Positions 19,377 to 27,435 of a stretch of DNA of 64,000 bases are shown here, piece after piece; position 1 is the stretch's first letter, and the number at the start of each line of letters is the position of its first letter. The notes below the pieces were generated by a model. It was not told where the DNA came from and did no database searches. It was given only the letters and a program-made list of their open reading frames with translations. The DNA lies in contig QGGY01000013.1 of NCBI GenBank assembly GCA_003148945.1, forward strand, positions 62,001 to 126,000, in the 5' to 3' direction. The position numbers and the translations under genes were made by a program. This DNA is from Murimonas intestini. Its GTDB lineage: Bacteria > Bacillota > Clostridia > Lachnospirales > Lachnospiraceae.

Positions 19377-19569
19377 TTATCCACATTATCCACATGTTTA
19401 TGCACATTATATTGTGTCCGGACATGTGGATTTTTTTGTGGATACCTGTGTTTACATAACTTTCATTACGTAAATCCACAACATTCGACAATCCCTTATT
19501 TTATAAGGATTCTACAGGTTGCACTTTTTTTCTGTCCCCATTTTATCCACATTATCCACATTATCCACA
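19377..19569. promoter_or_regulatory. DnaA-box cluster upstream of the dnaD/dnaI-like genes
   Basis: Five perfect TTATCCACA boxes: two head-to-tail (19377-19385, 19386-19394) and three head-to-tail (19543-19551, 19552-19560, 19561-19569), with no bases between neighbours. Near-matches lie at 19398-19406, 19437-19445 and 19587-19595. The 322-base gap has no gene. This is either a DnaA-titrating or regulatory cluster or a secondary origin-like element; the gene before it is murC, not dnaA. Confidence 0.85.
19388..19437 (+). terminator. murC terminator overlapping a DnaA box
   Basis: ATCCACATG (19388-19396) pairs with CATGTGGAT (19423-19431), an inner CACA/TGTG pair tightens the loop, and seven T residues follow (19431-19437). 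One arm is part of the second DnaA box. Confidence 0.65.
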
Positions 19570-19698
19570 AAGTTTTTCCTCCGGCCTGTGGACAGCCCTG
19601 CTCCTGAAAACTGCTATTCTCTTTTCAAAAAATCTGTGTTATACTGGGGTTCGATAAATATTCCATTATTAATAAGAACGAAAATCCAGGTGAATAAA

Positions 19699-20793
19699 TT
19701 GAAATCAATATCTTTATACACAAGACCCACTAATGACGTGACGATCATACAAAATTACTTTCTTGACCACTATCTGCCGGCCGCAAACGGAGAATATGTA
19801 AAGCTGTACCTGTTCCTGTTCCGCTGTGCCTGCGCCGGACGGGCCATAACAGTCTCCGCCCTGGCCGATACCTTTGACCACACAGAGAAGGATATACGCA
19901 GGGGACTGTCTTACTGGGAAAAGCTGGGCCTTCTTGAACTCACATACGGGGAAGGCGATGAGCTTCTGGGAGTCTCCTTCCTGGATCTTCCCGTGGAAGA
20001 GACCGCTGCTGCCGCTGCTGAAGAACAGCCTGCGGATACATTGCAGGGCGTACAGGAGGAGTCTGAATATCTTACTTCTTCCGATGAGCCTGCAGCAAGC
20101 GCTCCCGTTTCCATCCCCAAACCTGCCCTCAGCCCTGACAGGGTCAAGGCGCTTAAGGATTCTGAGGACATCAGGCAGCTCATTTTTATTGCAGAACAAT
20201 ACCTAGGCAAGACTCTCAGTCCTTCAGAGGTGTCAAATATCCTGTATTTCTATGACGTACTGCACTTTTCAGCAGACTTGATCGAATACCTGATTGAATA
20301 CTGTGTTTCAAAGGGCAGCAAAAGTGCACGCTACATAGAGACTGTCGCCCTCGCATGGTCACAGGAGGGCATCAAGACCGTCCAGGAGGCAAAAGACAGC
20401 ACCAACCTTTATAATAAAAATTATTATACTATATTAAATACTTTCGGTATAAAGGGCAGAGGGCCTGCCAAACCAGAGACTGACTATATGAACTGCTGGC
20501 TCAATGAATACCACTTTACACTGGACATCATCCAGGAAGCCTGCAGCAGGACAATAGCCCAAACGCACCAGCCCAACTTCCAGTATGCCAATAAGATTTT
20601 AGAGGACTGGCACAAAAACGGAATCAAACATATAAATGACATCAGACAGCTGGATATCAGGCACCAGCAGAATAAAAAGGCTGCCGCCCCAAAACAAAAG
20701 GCGCCCTCCGCTCCTTCCGGCAATAAATTCAATAACTTCCACCAGAGGGAATACGATTACAAGAAACTGGAGGAGCAGCTTCTGAACCGCTAG
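19699..20793 (+). CDS. DnaD-domain replication initiation protein
   Basis: Primosome-type protein, 364 residues, probably the functional counterpart of DnaD/DnaB of Bacillus that helps load the replicative helicase. The N-terminal third is a winged-helix domain (YVKLYLFLFRCACAGRAITVSALADTF). A Pro/Ala/Glu-rich linker leads to two DnaD C-terminal domains: one with ILYFYDVLHFSADLIEYLIEYC and YIETVALAW, one with the closing YANKILEDWHKNGI motif. The start is TTG at 19699 with CAGGTG upstream; upstream in-frame codons lack a site. It precedes a DnaC/DnaI-like loader by 44 bases. Confidence 0.9.
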   Translation: MKSISLYTRPTNDVTIIQNYFLDHYLPAANGEYVKLYLFLFRCACAGRAITVSALADTFDHTEKDIRRGLSYWEKLGLLELTYGEGDELLGVSFLDLPVEETAAAAAEEQPADTLQGVQEESEYLTSSDEPAASAPVSIPKPALSPDRVKALKDSEDIRQLIFIAEQYLGKTLSPSEVSNILYFYDVLHFSADLIEYLIEYCVSKGSKSARYIETVALAWSQEGIKTVQEAKDSTNLYNKNYYTILNTFGIKGRGPAKPETDYMNCWLNEYHFTLDIIQEACSRTIAQTHQPNFQYANKILEDWHKNGIKHINDIRQLDIRHQQNKKAAAPKQKAPSAPSGNKFNNFHQREYDYKKLEEQLLNR

Positions 20794-20837
20794 CGCATGT
20801 CTGTTTTCAGACAGACTCTGAGAAAGGAATGTGAAAA

Positions 20838-21833
20838 TTGGCACTGAAGAATTCACAATACGACATGATCATCCGTGAGTATAACCGCAAGCAGCTTCAG
20901 AGCAGGCGTGACCAGATGAAACGCATAGATGAGGCATATGAGGCTATCCCTGCCCTCAGGGAGATTGACCAGCAGATCGCCGCCCTGAGCGTTTCCAGAG
21001 GACGCAAGCTCCTTGAAGGCGATGACAGGGCGCTCGACGGCCTCAAAAATGATATCAGCCGCCTTGCGGCTATGCGTCCCCACCTTTTATCATCAAACGG
21101 TTATCCCCCTGACTATCTGGAACCCAGATATTTCTGTGAGGACTGCAAAGACACAGGTTATATAGGAAATGAAAAATGCCACTGCTTCAAGCAGGCTATC
21201 ATAGACCTGCTCTATACTCAGTCAAATATCCGTGAAGTTTTAAAGGAAGAGAATTTCTCCAATTTTTCTTACGGTTATTATTCTGACCTGATAATTGAAC
21301 CGGCCACAGGACTCTCGGCCCTGGCGACCATAAAAAAAATAGTCGCGGAATGCGGCCATTTTATCGACAACTTTGATGAGGTGCACGAGAGCCTTTTCTT
21401 CTACGGAGATACAGGCGTGGGAAAGACCTTCCTCTCCCACTGCATTGCAAAGGAACTGATCGACTCTGCTCATTCCGTGATCTATTTTTCGGCATTTGAG
21501 CTGTTTGATACCTTTGCCAAAAATACATTCAGAAAAGGCGTAAAAGAGGATGAACAGGCAGAGCTTTATTCTTATATATTTGACTGTGACCTGCTGATCA
21601 TCGATGACCTGGGGACTGAGCTGACAAATTCTTTTGTCTCATCTCAGCTCTTCCTGACTATCAATGAAAGGCTTCTCCGGAAGAAATCCACGATAATTTC
21701 TACAAATCTGCCTATTGACATATTTGCAGACACTTATTCTGAAAGAGTTTTTTCCCGTATCACAAGCAACTATAAAATGCTGAAGCTCATTGGCGATGAC
21801 ATACGTATACAAAAGAAGCTGTCGAAATATTAA
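20838..21833 (+). CDS. DnaC/DnaI-like helicase loader ATPase
   Basis: AAA+ loader of the replicative helicase, 331 residues. An N-terminal helical region is followed by a zinc-ligand set (Cys100, Cys103, Cys114, Cys116 in FCEDCKDTGYIGNEKCHC), then the ATPase core with Walker A GDTGVGKT (190-197), Walker B LLIIDDLGTE and a sensor-1 STNLP. The start is TTG at 20838 with AAAGGAATG upstream. The preceding DnaD-type gene and the DnaA-box cluster fit a replication-initiation operon. Family knowledge: the C-terminal domain matches DnaC/DnaI; the zinc region corresponds to the helicase-binding part of DnaI. Confidence 0.93.
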   Translation: MALKNSQYDMIIREYNRKQLQSRRDQMKRIDEAYEAIPALREIDQQIAALSVSRGRKLLEGDDRALDGLKNDISRLAAMRPHLLSSNGYPPDYLEPRYFCEDCKDTGYIGNEKCHCFKQAIIDLLYTQSNIREVLKEENFSNFSYGYYSDLIIEPATGLSALATIKKIVAECGHFIDNFDEVHESLFFYGDTGVGKTFLSHCIAKELIDSAHSVIYFSAFELFDTFAKNTFRKGVKEDEQAELYSYIFDCDLLIIDDLGTELTNSFVSSQLFLTINERLLRKKSTIISTNLPIDIFADTYSERVFSRITSNYKMLKLIGDDIRIQKKLSKY

Positions 21834-21855
21834 AAAAATTAAGCAATTTACAACC

Positions 21856-21883
21856 TTGACCTTTGTATACAATATGATATAAA
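21856..21883 (+). promoter_or_regulatory. Promoter of the PRPP synthetase gene
   Basis: TTGACC (21856-21861), 16 bases, and an extended TGATATAAA (-10 at 21878-21883). It lies about 90 bases before the gene. Confidence 0.7.
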
Positions 21884-21971
21884 CTATATTCATACTGTTA
21901 TGCGGCAAAAAATTACATTTTTCGCTTCTGCCGCATCTGGAAGAAATGTAAAACTAACGGAGGAATCAATC

Positions 21972-23144
21972 ATGCAACCAATAGAAGAACGCAATCTGGA
22001 AACTATCCCTGTAGGACCGCTGGGGATCATACCTCTGGAGAGCTGCCGGACCATCGGTGAAAAGATCAACAATTATCTTGTCACCTGGCGTAAAGAACGT
22101 GAGATGGAGCATAAAACAACCATCGCTTTTGAAGGCTATCAGAGGGACTGCTATATCCTTAATACAAAGGTCCCGCGTTTTGGTTCCGGAGAAGCTAAGG
22201 GAATCATCAATGAATCTGTCCGCGGTGATGACCTGTATATTCTTGTGGATGTCTGCAATTATTCACTGACCTATTCTCTGTGCGGATACACAAACCATAT
22301 GTCTCCTGATGATCATTTTCAGGATCTGAAACGTATCATCGCAGCAGTGGCCGGAAAAGCAAAAAGGATCAATGTCATCATGCCTTTCTTATATGAGAGC
22401 CGTCAGCACAAGCGCACCGGACGTGAATCCCTGGACTGTGCACTGGCGCTCCAGGAGCTTATGCGCATGGGTGTTGACAACATCATCACCTTTGATGCCC
22501 ATGATCCCCGGGTACAGAATGCCATCCCCCTGAAAGGCTTTGAGACTGTACAGCCTGTATACCAGTTTATCAAGGGTCTGTTCCGCGCAGTTCCCACACT
22601 GAAGATCAACAAAGACAATACCATGGTCATCAGCCCCGATGAGGGCGGAATGAACCGCGCTATCTATATGGCAAATGTCCTGGGCCTGGATATGGGTATG
22701 TTCTATAAGCGCCGTGACTATGCCACTATCGTGAACGGCTCCAACCCCATAGTAGCCCATGAATTCTTAGGCTCAGATGTGGAAGGCAAGGACATGATCA
22801 TTATAGATGACATGATCTCCTCAGGTACAAGTGTGCTGGAAGTAGCAGCTGAACTCAAGAAGAGGAAAGCCGGAAGGATATTCATCTGTGCGACCTTCGG
22901 CCTCTTCACCAATGGTATGGATAAGTTTGACAAGGCACATGAAGATGGTATCTTTGACTTTGTCCTTACGACAAACCTCATCTACCAGACACCTGAGCTG
23001 CTTCAGAAGCCTTACTATATGAACTGTGACCTCAGCAAATATATTGCTTATATCATTGATACTCTTAACCATGACGCTTCTATCAGCAGCCTGTTAAGCC
23101 CTGTAGACAGGATCAATAACTTCCTGGCAAAGCATAATCAGTAG
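21972..23144 (+). CDS. prs: Ribose-phosphate pyrophosphokinase, long form
   Basis: Makes PRPP from ribose 5-phosphate and ATP for nucleotide, His and Trp synthesis. At 390 residues it is longer than the usual 310-320, with an N-terminal extension of some 40-50 residues and a C-terminal one. Both family signatures are visible in modified form: FDAHDPRVQNAIP and the PRPP loop MIIIDDMISSGTS, plus VISPDEGGMNRA and KRRDYATI. The start at 21972 follows GGAGGAATCAATC; an upstream in-frame ATG lacks a site. It has its own promoter and a hairpin downstream. Confidence 0.88.
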   Translation: MQPIEERNLETIPVGPLGIIPLESCRTIGEKINNYLVTWRKEREMEHKTTIAFEGYQRDCYILNTKVPRFGSGEAKGIINESVRGDDLYILVDVCNYSLTYSLCGYTNHMSPDDHFQDLKRIIAAVAGKAKRINVIMPFLYESRQHKRTGRESLDCALALQELMRMGVDNIITFDAHDPRVQNAIPLKGFETVQPVYQFIKGLFRAVPTLKINKDNTMVISPDEGGMNRAIYMANVLGLDMGMFYKRRDYATIVNGSNPIVAHEFLGSDVEGKDMIIIDDMISSGTSVLEVAAELKKRKAGRIFICATFGLFTNGMDKFDKAHEDGIFDFVLTTNLIYQTPELLQKPYYMNCDLSKYIAYIIDTLNHDASISSLLSPVDRINNFLAKHNQ

Positions 23145-23175
23145 ATCATATTACGTACATTTAATACATTTAAAT

Positions 23176-23204
23176 TCAGGCCGCGGAAATATTCCGCGGC
23201 CTGA
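23176..23204 (+). terminator. Hairpin after prs
   Basis: A perfect GC-rich stem (23176-23188 with 23192-23204, ATA loop). The sequence after it has only scattered T residues, so it may act as an mRNA end stabiliser as much as a terminator. Confidence 0.6.
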
Positions 23205-23235
23205 TCTGTCTCTCTGCTGTGATTATTTTTACACA

Positions 23236-23291
23236 CTTGAATCATTTTCTTACGGTCTGTGCAGTAAATGCACAGACCAGCTGAATAGTTA
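23236..23291 (-). repeat. 56-bp dispersed palindromic repeat, copy 2
   Basis: Reverse-oriented copy of the unit at 10138-10193, with two differences. The hairpin is at 23254-23278. Its first three bases (TAA, 23289-23291) are the stop codon of the YhaN-like gene, so the element abuts or supplies the end of that gene. Confidence 0.88.
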
Positions 23292-24983
23292 TATTCTTTT
23301 CATCATCTCTTCTTCCCGTCTGTGGCAGGTAAATAAAATCACCTGTCTGCCGCTCTTCTTCAGCCATTTCAGGGTATTGAACAGCCTCCTGTCATCATAC
23401 ATGGCAAATGCCTCATCCAGTATTACAGGCATGCAGGCTCCCTTTGTGAATACCTCCCCCGCTGCCATCCTGACTGCAAAATACATCTGGTCTGCTGTAC
23501 CCCTGCTGACCTGTGAGAGCTTCAGAAGCCTGTCAGGGGTATTCACCTTCACGTCCATATTCTCATCCAGACTGATGCTTGTGTACTTTCCTTCCGTAAT
23601 CTCTCTGATGATCCCGGATGCCTTTTCCTCCACCTGTTCTGCAAGAGTCAGATACCCTTCCCTGGATACTGTCCGTATGGTCCTGTCAGCCAGCTCCAGG
23701 GCCTCCAGTTCCTTCTTCAGGCTTTCCAGATTCCCCTTCAGGCTGTGTGCTTCCTCCAGGCTCTCCTCCAGATTTCCCAGCAGTATTTTCTTTTCTGCTA
23801 TTTCCGCCTTCAGATGTTCTATGCCCCATGACATCTTCTGGCGTTCACCCTGGAGCGATTCCAGGCCTTCAGCCAGCTTTGCAGCCTCTTTGGCTGCATT
23901 TGTTCCTGTGCCGTATGACGGCTCCCTGATGCGTCCTGTTTCCGGGCCGGGCTCTCTGTATGTATCCGCGCCCATTTCCTCGTTTTGTGATGATCCGCCG
24001 CTTCTGATCACATACCATACACCTGCGAGCATACAAAGCAGCCACACTGCCGCCACCGCCGCTTTCCCTGTGACAGACGGCAGGAAGATACATCCCAGGA
24101 AGGCTGCCAGGCTTAAAAAGGCCGCCGTCAGCTGCAGCGCCCTTCTCTTCTTTCTGAGAGCTGCCCTCCGTTCTGCCTCCTCCCGGCGGCTTCTGCCTAT
24201 ACTGTCTCTTATCACATCTTCTGATTCCTTATGCTGCTGCCTGGCGGCGTCTGCCGCCTTCTTGTACTGCATGACAGCCAGCTTCCACCGCTCCTCCAGC
24301 TCCCTGCTTTTCATCCGGCGCTCCTGGACTTCTCTTTCGGCAGAATCCAGTTCCTGCCTGACATATTCCATACGGCGGGATATCTGCTCCGCCTGCTCTT
24401 CGTTTCCGGCTTCTTCCTGGCTGATGATTGACTGCGTTCTCTTCTTCTTCTCATTCAGGCTTTTAAGAGCTGCTTCCACGTAAATACCTGCGTCCCCGGC
24501 CTCTCTTAAATTAGTCATATAATTCTTCAGTTCTTCAGCCAGGCCTGCATCAGTAGCGCTGGATTTCTGCGTGATAAAAATAGTATTCCTGAAGGCCTGC
24601 TCATTCATCCCCTCCAGCAGAACCTCCAGGTCTCCGTGTTCCACACTCATCTCCTCACCATCTGTCTCACACACCAGCGAGACACTCTTATCACGCTTCT
24701 GGAAGTTTCTCTCGATCCTGAATACCTTGCCGCCGCTTTCCAGCTTCAGCGTTCCTGCATAATAATAAGGGTTTTCCCACGGCTCCCTGAGCGTATACTC
24801 ATCATTTTTTGCGGCCCTTCCCCGCTGTGCAATGATTCCAAAGAGCATTCCCCTGATAAAGGAATGGATGGTCGTCTTCCCCATCTCATTTTCACCGCTG
24901 ATAATATTGACTCCGGGATGAAAACAGATCCTCTGGCCGGAAAATTTGCCGAAATTCTTTAACCGCAATTCCAGTAACTGCAT
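23289..24983 (-). CDS. YhaN/SbcC-like AAA ATPase, short form with membrane segment
   Basis: SMC-like ATPase, 564 residues, much shorter than SbcC or Bacillus YhaN (about 960). It has an N-terminal RecF/SMC-type lobe (LELRLKNFGKFSG, Walker A GENEMGKT at 30-37), a charged coiled-coil at about 170-280, a hydrophobic region at 284-326 able to span the membrane twice, a second coiled-coil, and a C-terminal lobe with signature VSRGTADQMYFAVRMA and Walker B MPVILDEAFAMYD. It lies two bases after the SbcD/YhaO-like nuclease, and the pair probably forms one complex in DNA end processing at the membrane. The exact role is inferred. Confidence 0.82.
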   Translation of the reverse strand: MQLLELRLKNFGKFSGQRICFHPGVNIISGENEMGKTTIHSFIRGMLFGIIAQRGRAAKNDEYTLREPWENPYYYAGTLKLESGGKVFRIERNFQKRDKSVSLVCETDGEEMSVEHGDLEVLLEGMNEQAFRNTIFITQKSSATDAGLAEELKNYMTNLREAGDAGIYVEAALKSLNEKKKRTQSIISQEEAGNEEQAEQISRRMEYVRQELDSAEREVQERRMKSRELEERWKLAVMQYKKAADAARQQHKESEDVIRDSIGRSRREEAERRAALRKKRRALQLTAAFLSLAAFLGCIFLPSVTGKAAVAAVWLLCMLAGVWYVIRSGGSSQNEEMGADTYREPGPETGRIREPSYGTGTNAAKEAAKLAEGLESLQGERQKMSWGIEHLKAEIAEKKILLGNLEESLEEAHSLKGNLESLKKELEALELADRTIRTVSREGYLTLAEQVEEKASGIIREITEGKYTSISLDENMDVKVNTPDRLLKLSQVSRGTADQMYFAVRMAAGEVFTKGACMPVILDEAFAMYDDRRLFNTLKWLKKSGRQVILFTCHRREEEMMKRI

Positions 24984-24985
24984 AT

Positions 24986-26050
24986 CTACTCCTTTGTCTC
25001 CAGCAAAGCCTGTACTCCATAATAGAGGGCCTTTTTTGTTATTTCATCCAGATGGTCCATAAGGGTGTCCCCCTTAAGCTGGCGGATATACTCACCTATG
25101 ATCCCGTCCCTGTATTCTTCCTCCAGGACTGTGAAATCATAATCAGGTTCTGTCTCATCTCTGACATCCGCCACCTGCCCCAGCTCATAATATCTCTTTA
25201 TATTAAAGATAATATCAGGATCACGGAAACCGGCCAGCCTTATCTTATAAAAATGTTTTCTTCCAAGGAGTTCTATCTTCTCTGATATCTGCTGCATAAC
25301 TGACAGGTCTGTACTCCCTGAATCAACTCTGATATCCAGCTCCTTGTACTCCCTGCCCTCATCCGGCACAAATCTGGCACACACCTTTCCATTCTCAATA
25401 ATTCCCTCCACGTGTCCGTGGACTCCTGTATCATCCCTGTCGAGCGCCTCTATTGCACCGCAGTACTGCATCTTGTCCCGAATCAGTACCTGGGGCTTGT
25501 GGATATGTCCCAGCGCAATATAATCAAAGCCGGCCAAAGCCAGCTTCCTCCTGTCTATGGGAATATGGCGGGCATCACCGCCATGTGCCAGAAGGATGGA
25601 ACAGCTTCCATCCTTCACGGGCATCAGCTCATCATAGAGCGGCTGCGTGATCTCCCTTGTGTGATAGCTCAGGCCATATACCCTGGTATTTAGTTCAGGG
25701 AAAAAGACGCTTTCACATTCCTGCTGATACAGGAAATGTACGTTTTCACTCCAGTGAAAATTCCAATAATTAGAACCGTCCTTCAGATAATCGTGATTTC
25801 CCGCTATCAGCACTACCTGAGTGTTTGTCAGCGTTGAAAAAAGATAGTCCACCTCTTTCAGCTCACGTACCAGTGGCTGCCTGTGGAACAGATCTCCCGC
25901 TATCAGCAGCAGGTCTGCCTCCTGTTCACGGGCCAGTCCGACTATCCTGCCAAAGCTGTCCCAGATTTCTTTTGCCCTCTTCTCACTCCATTTAAAACCT
26001 GCATCCGGAGTTACCCCCAGATGCACATCTGCTATATGAATAAATTTCAC
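24986..26050 (-). CDS. SbcD/YhaO-like DNA repair exonuclease
   Basis: Metallophosphoesterase of the Mre11/SbcD family, 354 residues. The metal-binding motifs are in order: IHIADVHLG, LLIAGDLFHRQ, VVLIAGNHDYL, LAHGGDARH and ALGHIHKPQ. Family knowledge: such proteins are Mn-dependent nucleases acting with an SMC-like ATPase, here the next gene. The start at 26050 begins MKFIHIADVHLG. It follows metY by 15 bases and could be read from the metY promoter. Confidence 0.92.
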   Translation of the reverse strand: MKFIHIADVHLGVTPDAGFKWSEKRAKEIWDSFGRIVGLAREQEADLLLIAGDLFHRQPLVRELKEVDYLFSTLTNTQVVLIAGNHDYLKDGSNYWNFHWSENVHFLYQQECESVFFPELNTRVYGLSYHTREITQPLYDELMPVKDGSCSILLAHGGDARHIPIDRRKLALAGFDYIALGHIHKPQVLIRDKMQYCGAIEALDRDDTGVHGHVEGIIENGKVCARFVPDEGREYKELDIRVDSGSTDLSVMQQISEKIELLGRKHFYKIRLAGFRDPDIIFNIKRYYELGQVADVRDETEPDYDFTVLEEEYRDGIIGEYIRQLKGDTLMDHLDEITKKALYYGVQALLETKE

Positions 26051-26065
26051 TGTACCTGCACCTGT

Positions 26066-27349
26066 TTATTCTACGTTATCCAGAGCCTGAGCCAGGTCTG
26101 CAATGATATCTTCTATATTTTCTATTCCAACGGAAAGGCGGATGAGTCCTGGTGACACTCCGGCTTCGGCCAGCTGCTGGTCATTCATCTGCCTGTGTGT
26201 ATGGCTTGCCGGATGCAGAACGCTTGTCCTGGCATCTGCCACATGTGTGACGATCGCCGCCATTTTAAGGCTGTCCATAAATTTCACAGCTGTCTCTCTG
26301 CCGCCCTTTAACTCAAAGGAAATGACCCCGCAGGTTCCGTCCGGCATATATTTTTTTGCCAGCTCATAATATTTATCTCCCGGAAGGCCCGCATAATTTA
26401 CATAGGAAACCTTTTCGTGGGCATCCAGAAACTCAGCTGTCTTCTGCGCATTGCTGCAATGGCGTTCCACCCTCAGTGGGAGTGTCTCAAGGCCTACATT
26501 GAGCAGGAAGCAGTTCATAGGTGACGGGATTGAGCCCAGGTCACGCATCAGCTGGGCCGTTGCTTTCTGTATATACGCAGCCTTCCCAAACTTCTCTGCG
26601 TAGACCACACCGTGGTAAGATTCATCAGGCTTTGTGAGGCCATGGTATTTATCCCCGTATGCCATCCAGTCAAAATTTCCGCTGTCCACTATAGCTCCGC
26701 CCACCTGCATTGCATGGCCGTCCATATACTTTGTGGTGGAATGTGTCACTATATCTGCCCCCCACTCAAAAGGCCTACAGTTGACCGGCGTAGCAAATGT
26801 ATTGTCAACAATAAGAGGAACCTCATGATCATGGGCAAGCTTTGCAAATTTCTCAATATCCAGGACAACAAGCGCCGGGTTGGCGATGGTTTCCGCAAAT
26901 AATACCTTCGTATTCGGCCTGAATGCCTTTGCGATCTCCTCCGCCGGGGCATCTGCATCTACAAATGTGCAGTCAATGCCCAGCTTCTTTAATGTAGTCC
27001 CGAAAAGATTATATGTACCTCCATAGATAGACGCTGCGGATACAATGTGGTCCCCTGCTTCGCAGATATTAAACACTGCATAGAAATTGGCCGCCTGCCC
27101 TGAAGAAGTCAGCATAGCCGCGATTCCGCCCTCCAGGTCGGCTATCTTGGACGCCACCGCATCATTGGTGGGATTCTGGAGCCTTGTATAGAAATACCCG
27201 TTCTCCTCAAGTGCAAAGAGCTTCCCCATCTCCTCAGTCGTATCATATTTGAACGTGGTACTCTGATAGATAGGCAGTACTCTTGGTTCCCCCTTCTCAG
27301 GCTTCCAGCCGGACTGGATACATTTAGTCTCAATCTTATAATTGCTCAT
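26066..27349 (-). CDS. metY: O-acetylhomoserine sulfhydrylase
   Basis: PLP enzyme making homocysteine (or methionine) directly from O-acetylhomoserine and sulfide or methanethiol; 427 residues, the length typical of MetY. Visible are the NPTNDAVASKIADLEGG segment, TSSGQAANFYAVFN, IVDNTFATP and the PLP lysine in THSTTKYMDGH (Lys207). The start at 27349 has GAGAGGAG upstream. It stands 86 bases after cysK with its own promoter that overlaps a large inverted repeat, suggesting a repressor that senses sulfur or methionine status. Confidence 0.93.
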   Translation of the reverse strand: MSNYKIETKCIQSGWKPEKGEPRVLPIYQSTTFKYDTTEEMGKLFALEENGYFYTRLQNPTNDAVASKIADLEGGIAAMLTSSGQAANFYAVFNICEAGDHIVSAASIYGGTYNLFGTTLKKLGIDCTFVDADAPAEEIAKAFRPNTKVLFAETIANPALVVLDIEKFAKLAHDHEVPLIVDNTFATPVNCRPFEWGADIVTHSTTKYMDGHAMQVGGAIVDSGNFDWMAYGDKYHGLTKPDESYHGVVYAEKFGKAAYIQKATAQLMRDLGSIPSPMNCFLLNVGLETLPLRVERHCSNAQKTAEFLDAHEKVSYVNYAGLPGDKYYELAKKYMPDGTCGVISFELKGGRETAVKFMDSLKMAAIVTHVADARTSVLHPASHTHRQMNDQQLAEAGVSPGLIRLSVGIENIEDIIADLAQALDNVE

Positions 27350-27374
27350 AGTTTCTCCTCTCTCATATGTCACA

Positions 27375-27432
27375 CCTTATGTTATAATATCTATAATGCA
27401 GCTATTATAACATAAGGCACTTCTCTATTCAA
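27375..27432 (-). promoter_or_regulatory. metY promoter with 15-bp inverted-repeat operator
   Basis: On the minus strand TTGAAT (27427-27432), 17 bases, TATAAT (27404-27409). Perfect 15-base arms (27375-27389 and 27403-27417, CCTTATGTTATAATA and its complement) are separated by 13 bases; the upstream arm covers the -10 and the other lies over the start of the transcript. This is a convincing repressor site; the regulator is not in the window as far as I can tell. Confidence 0.78.
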
Positions 27433-27435
27433 ATA

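Noticed and set aside
19377-19569. Chromosomal origin oriC
   Set aside because: dnaA and dnaN are absent and no AT-rich unwinding region adjoins the boxes; a regulatory or titration cluster is more likely.
23377-24483. 368-codon open frame antisense to the YhaN-like gene
   Set aside because: Ser-rich composition typical of the reverse complement of a coiled-coil gene; no start signal or family match.
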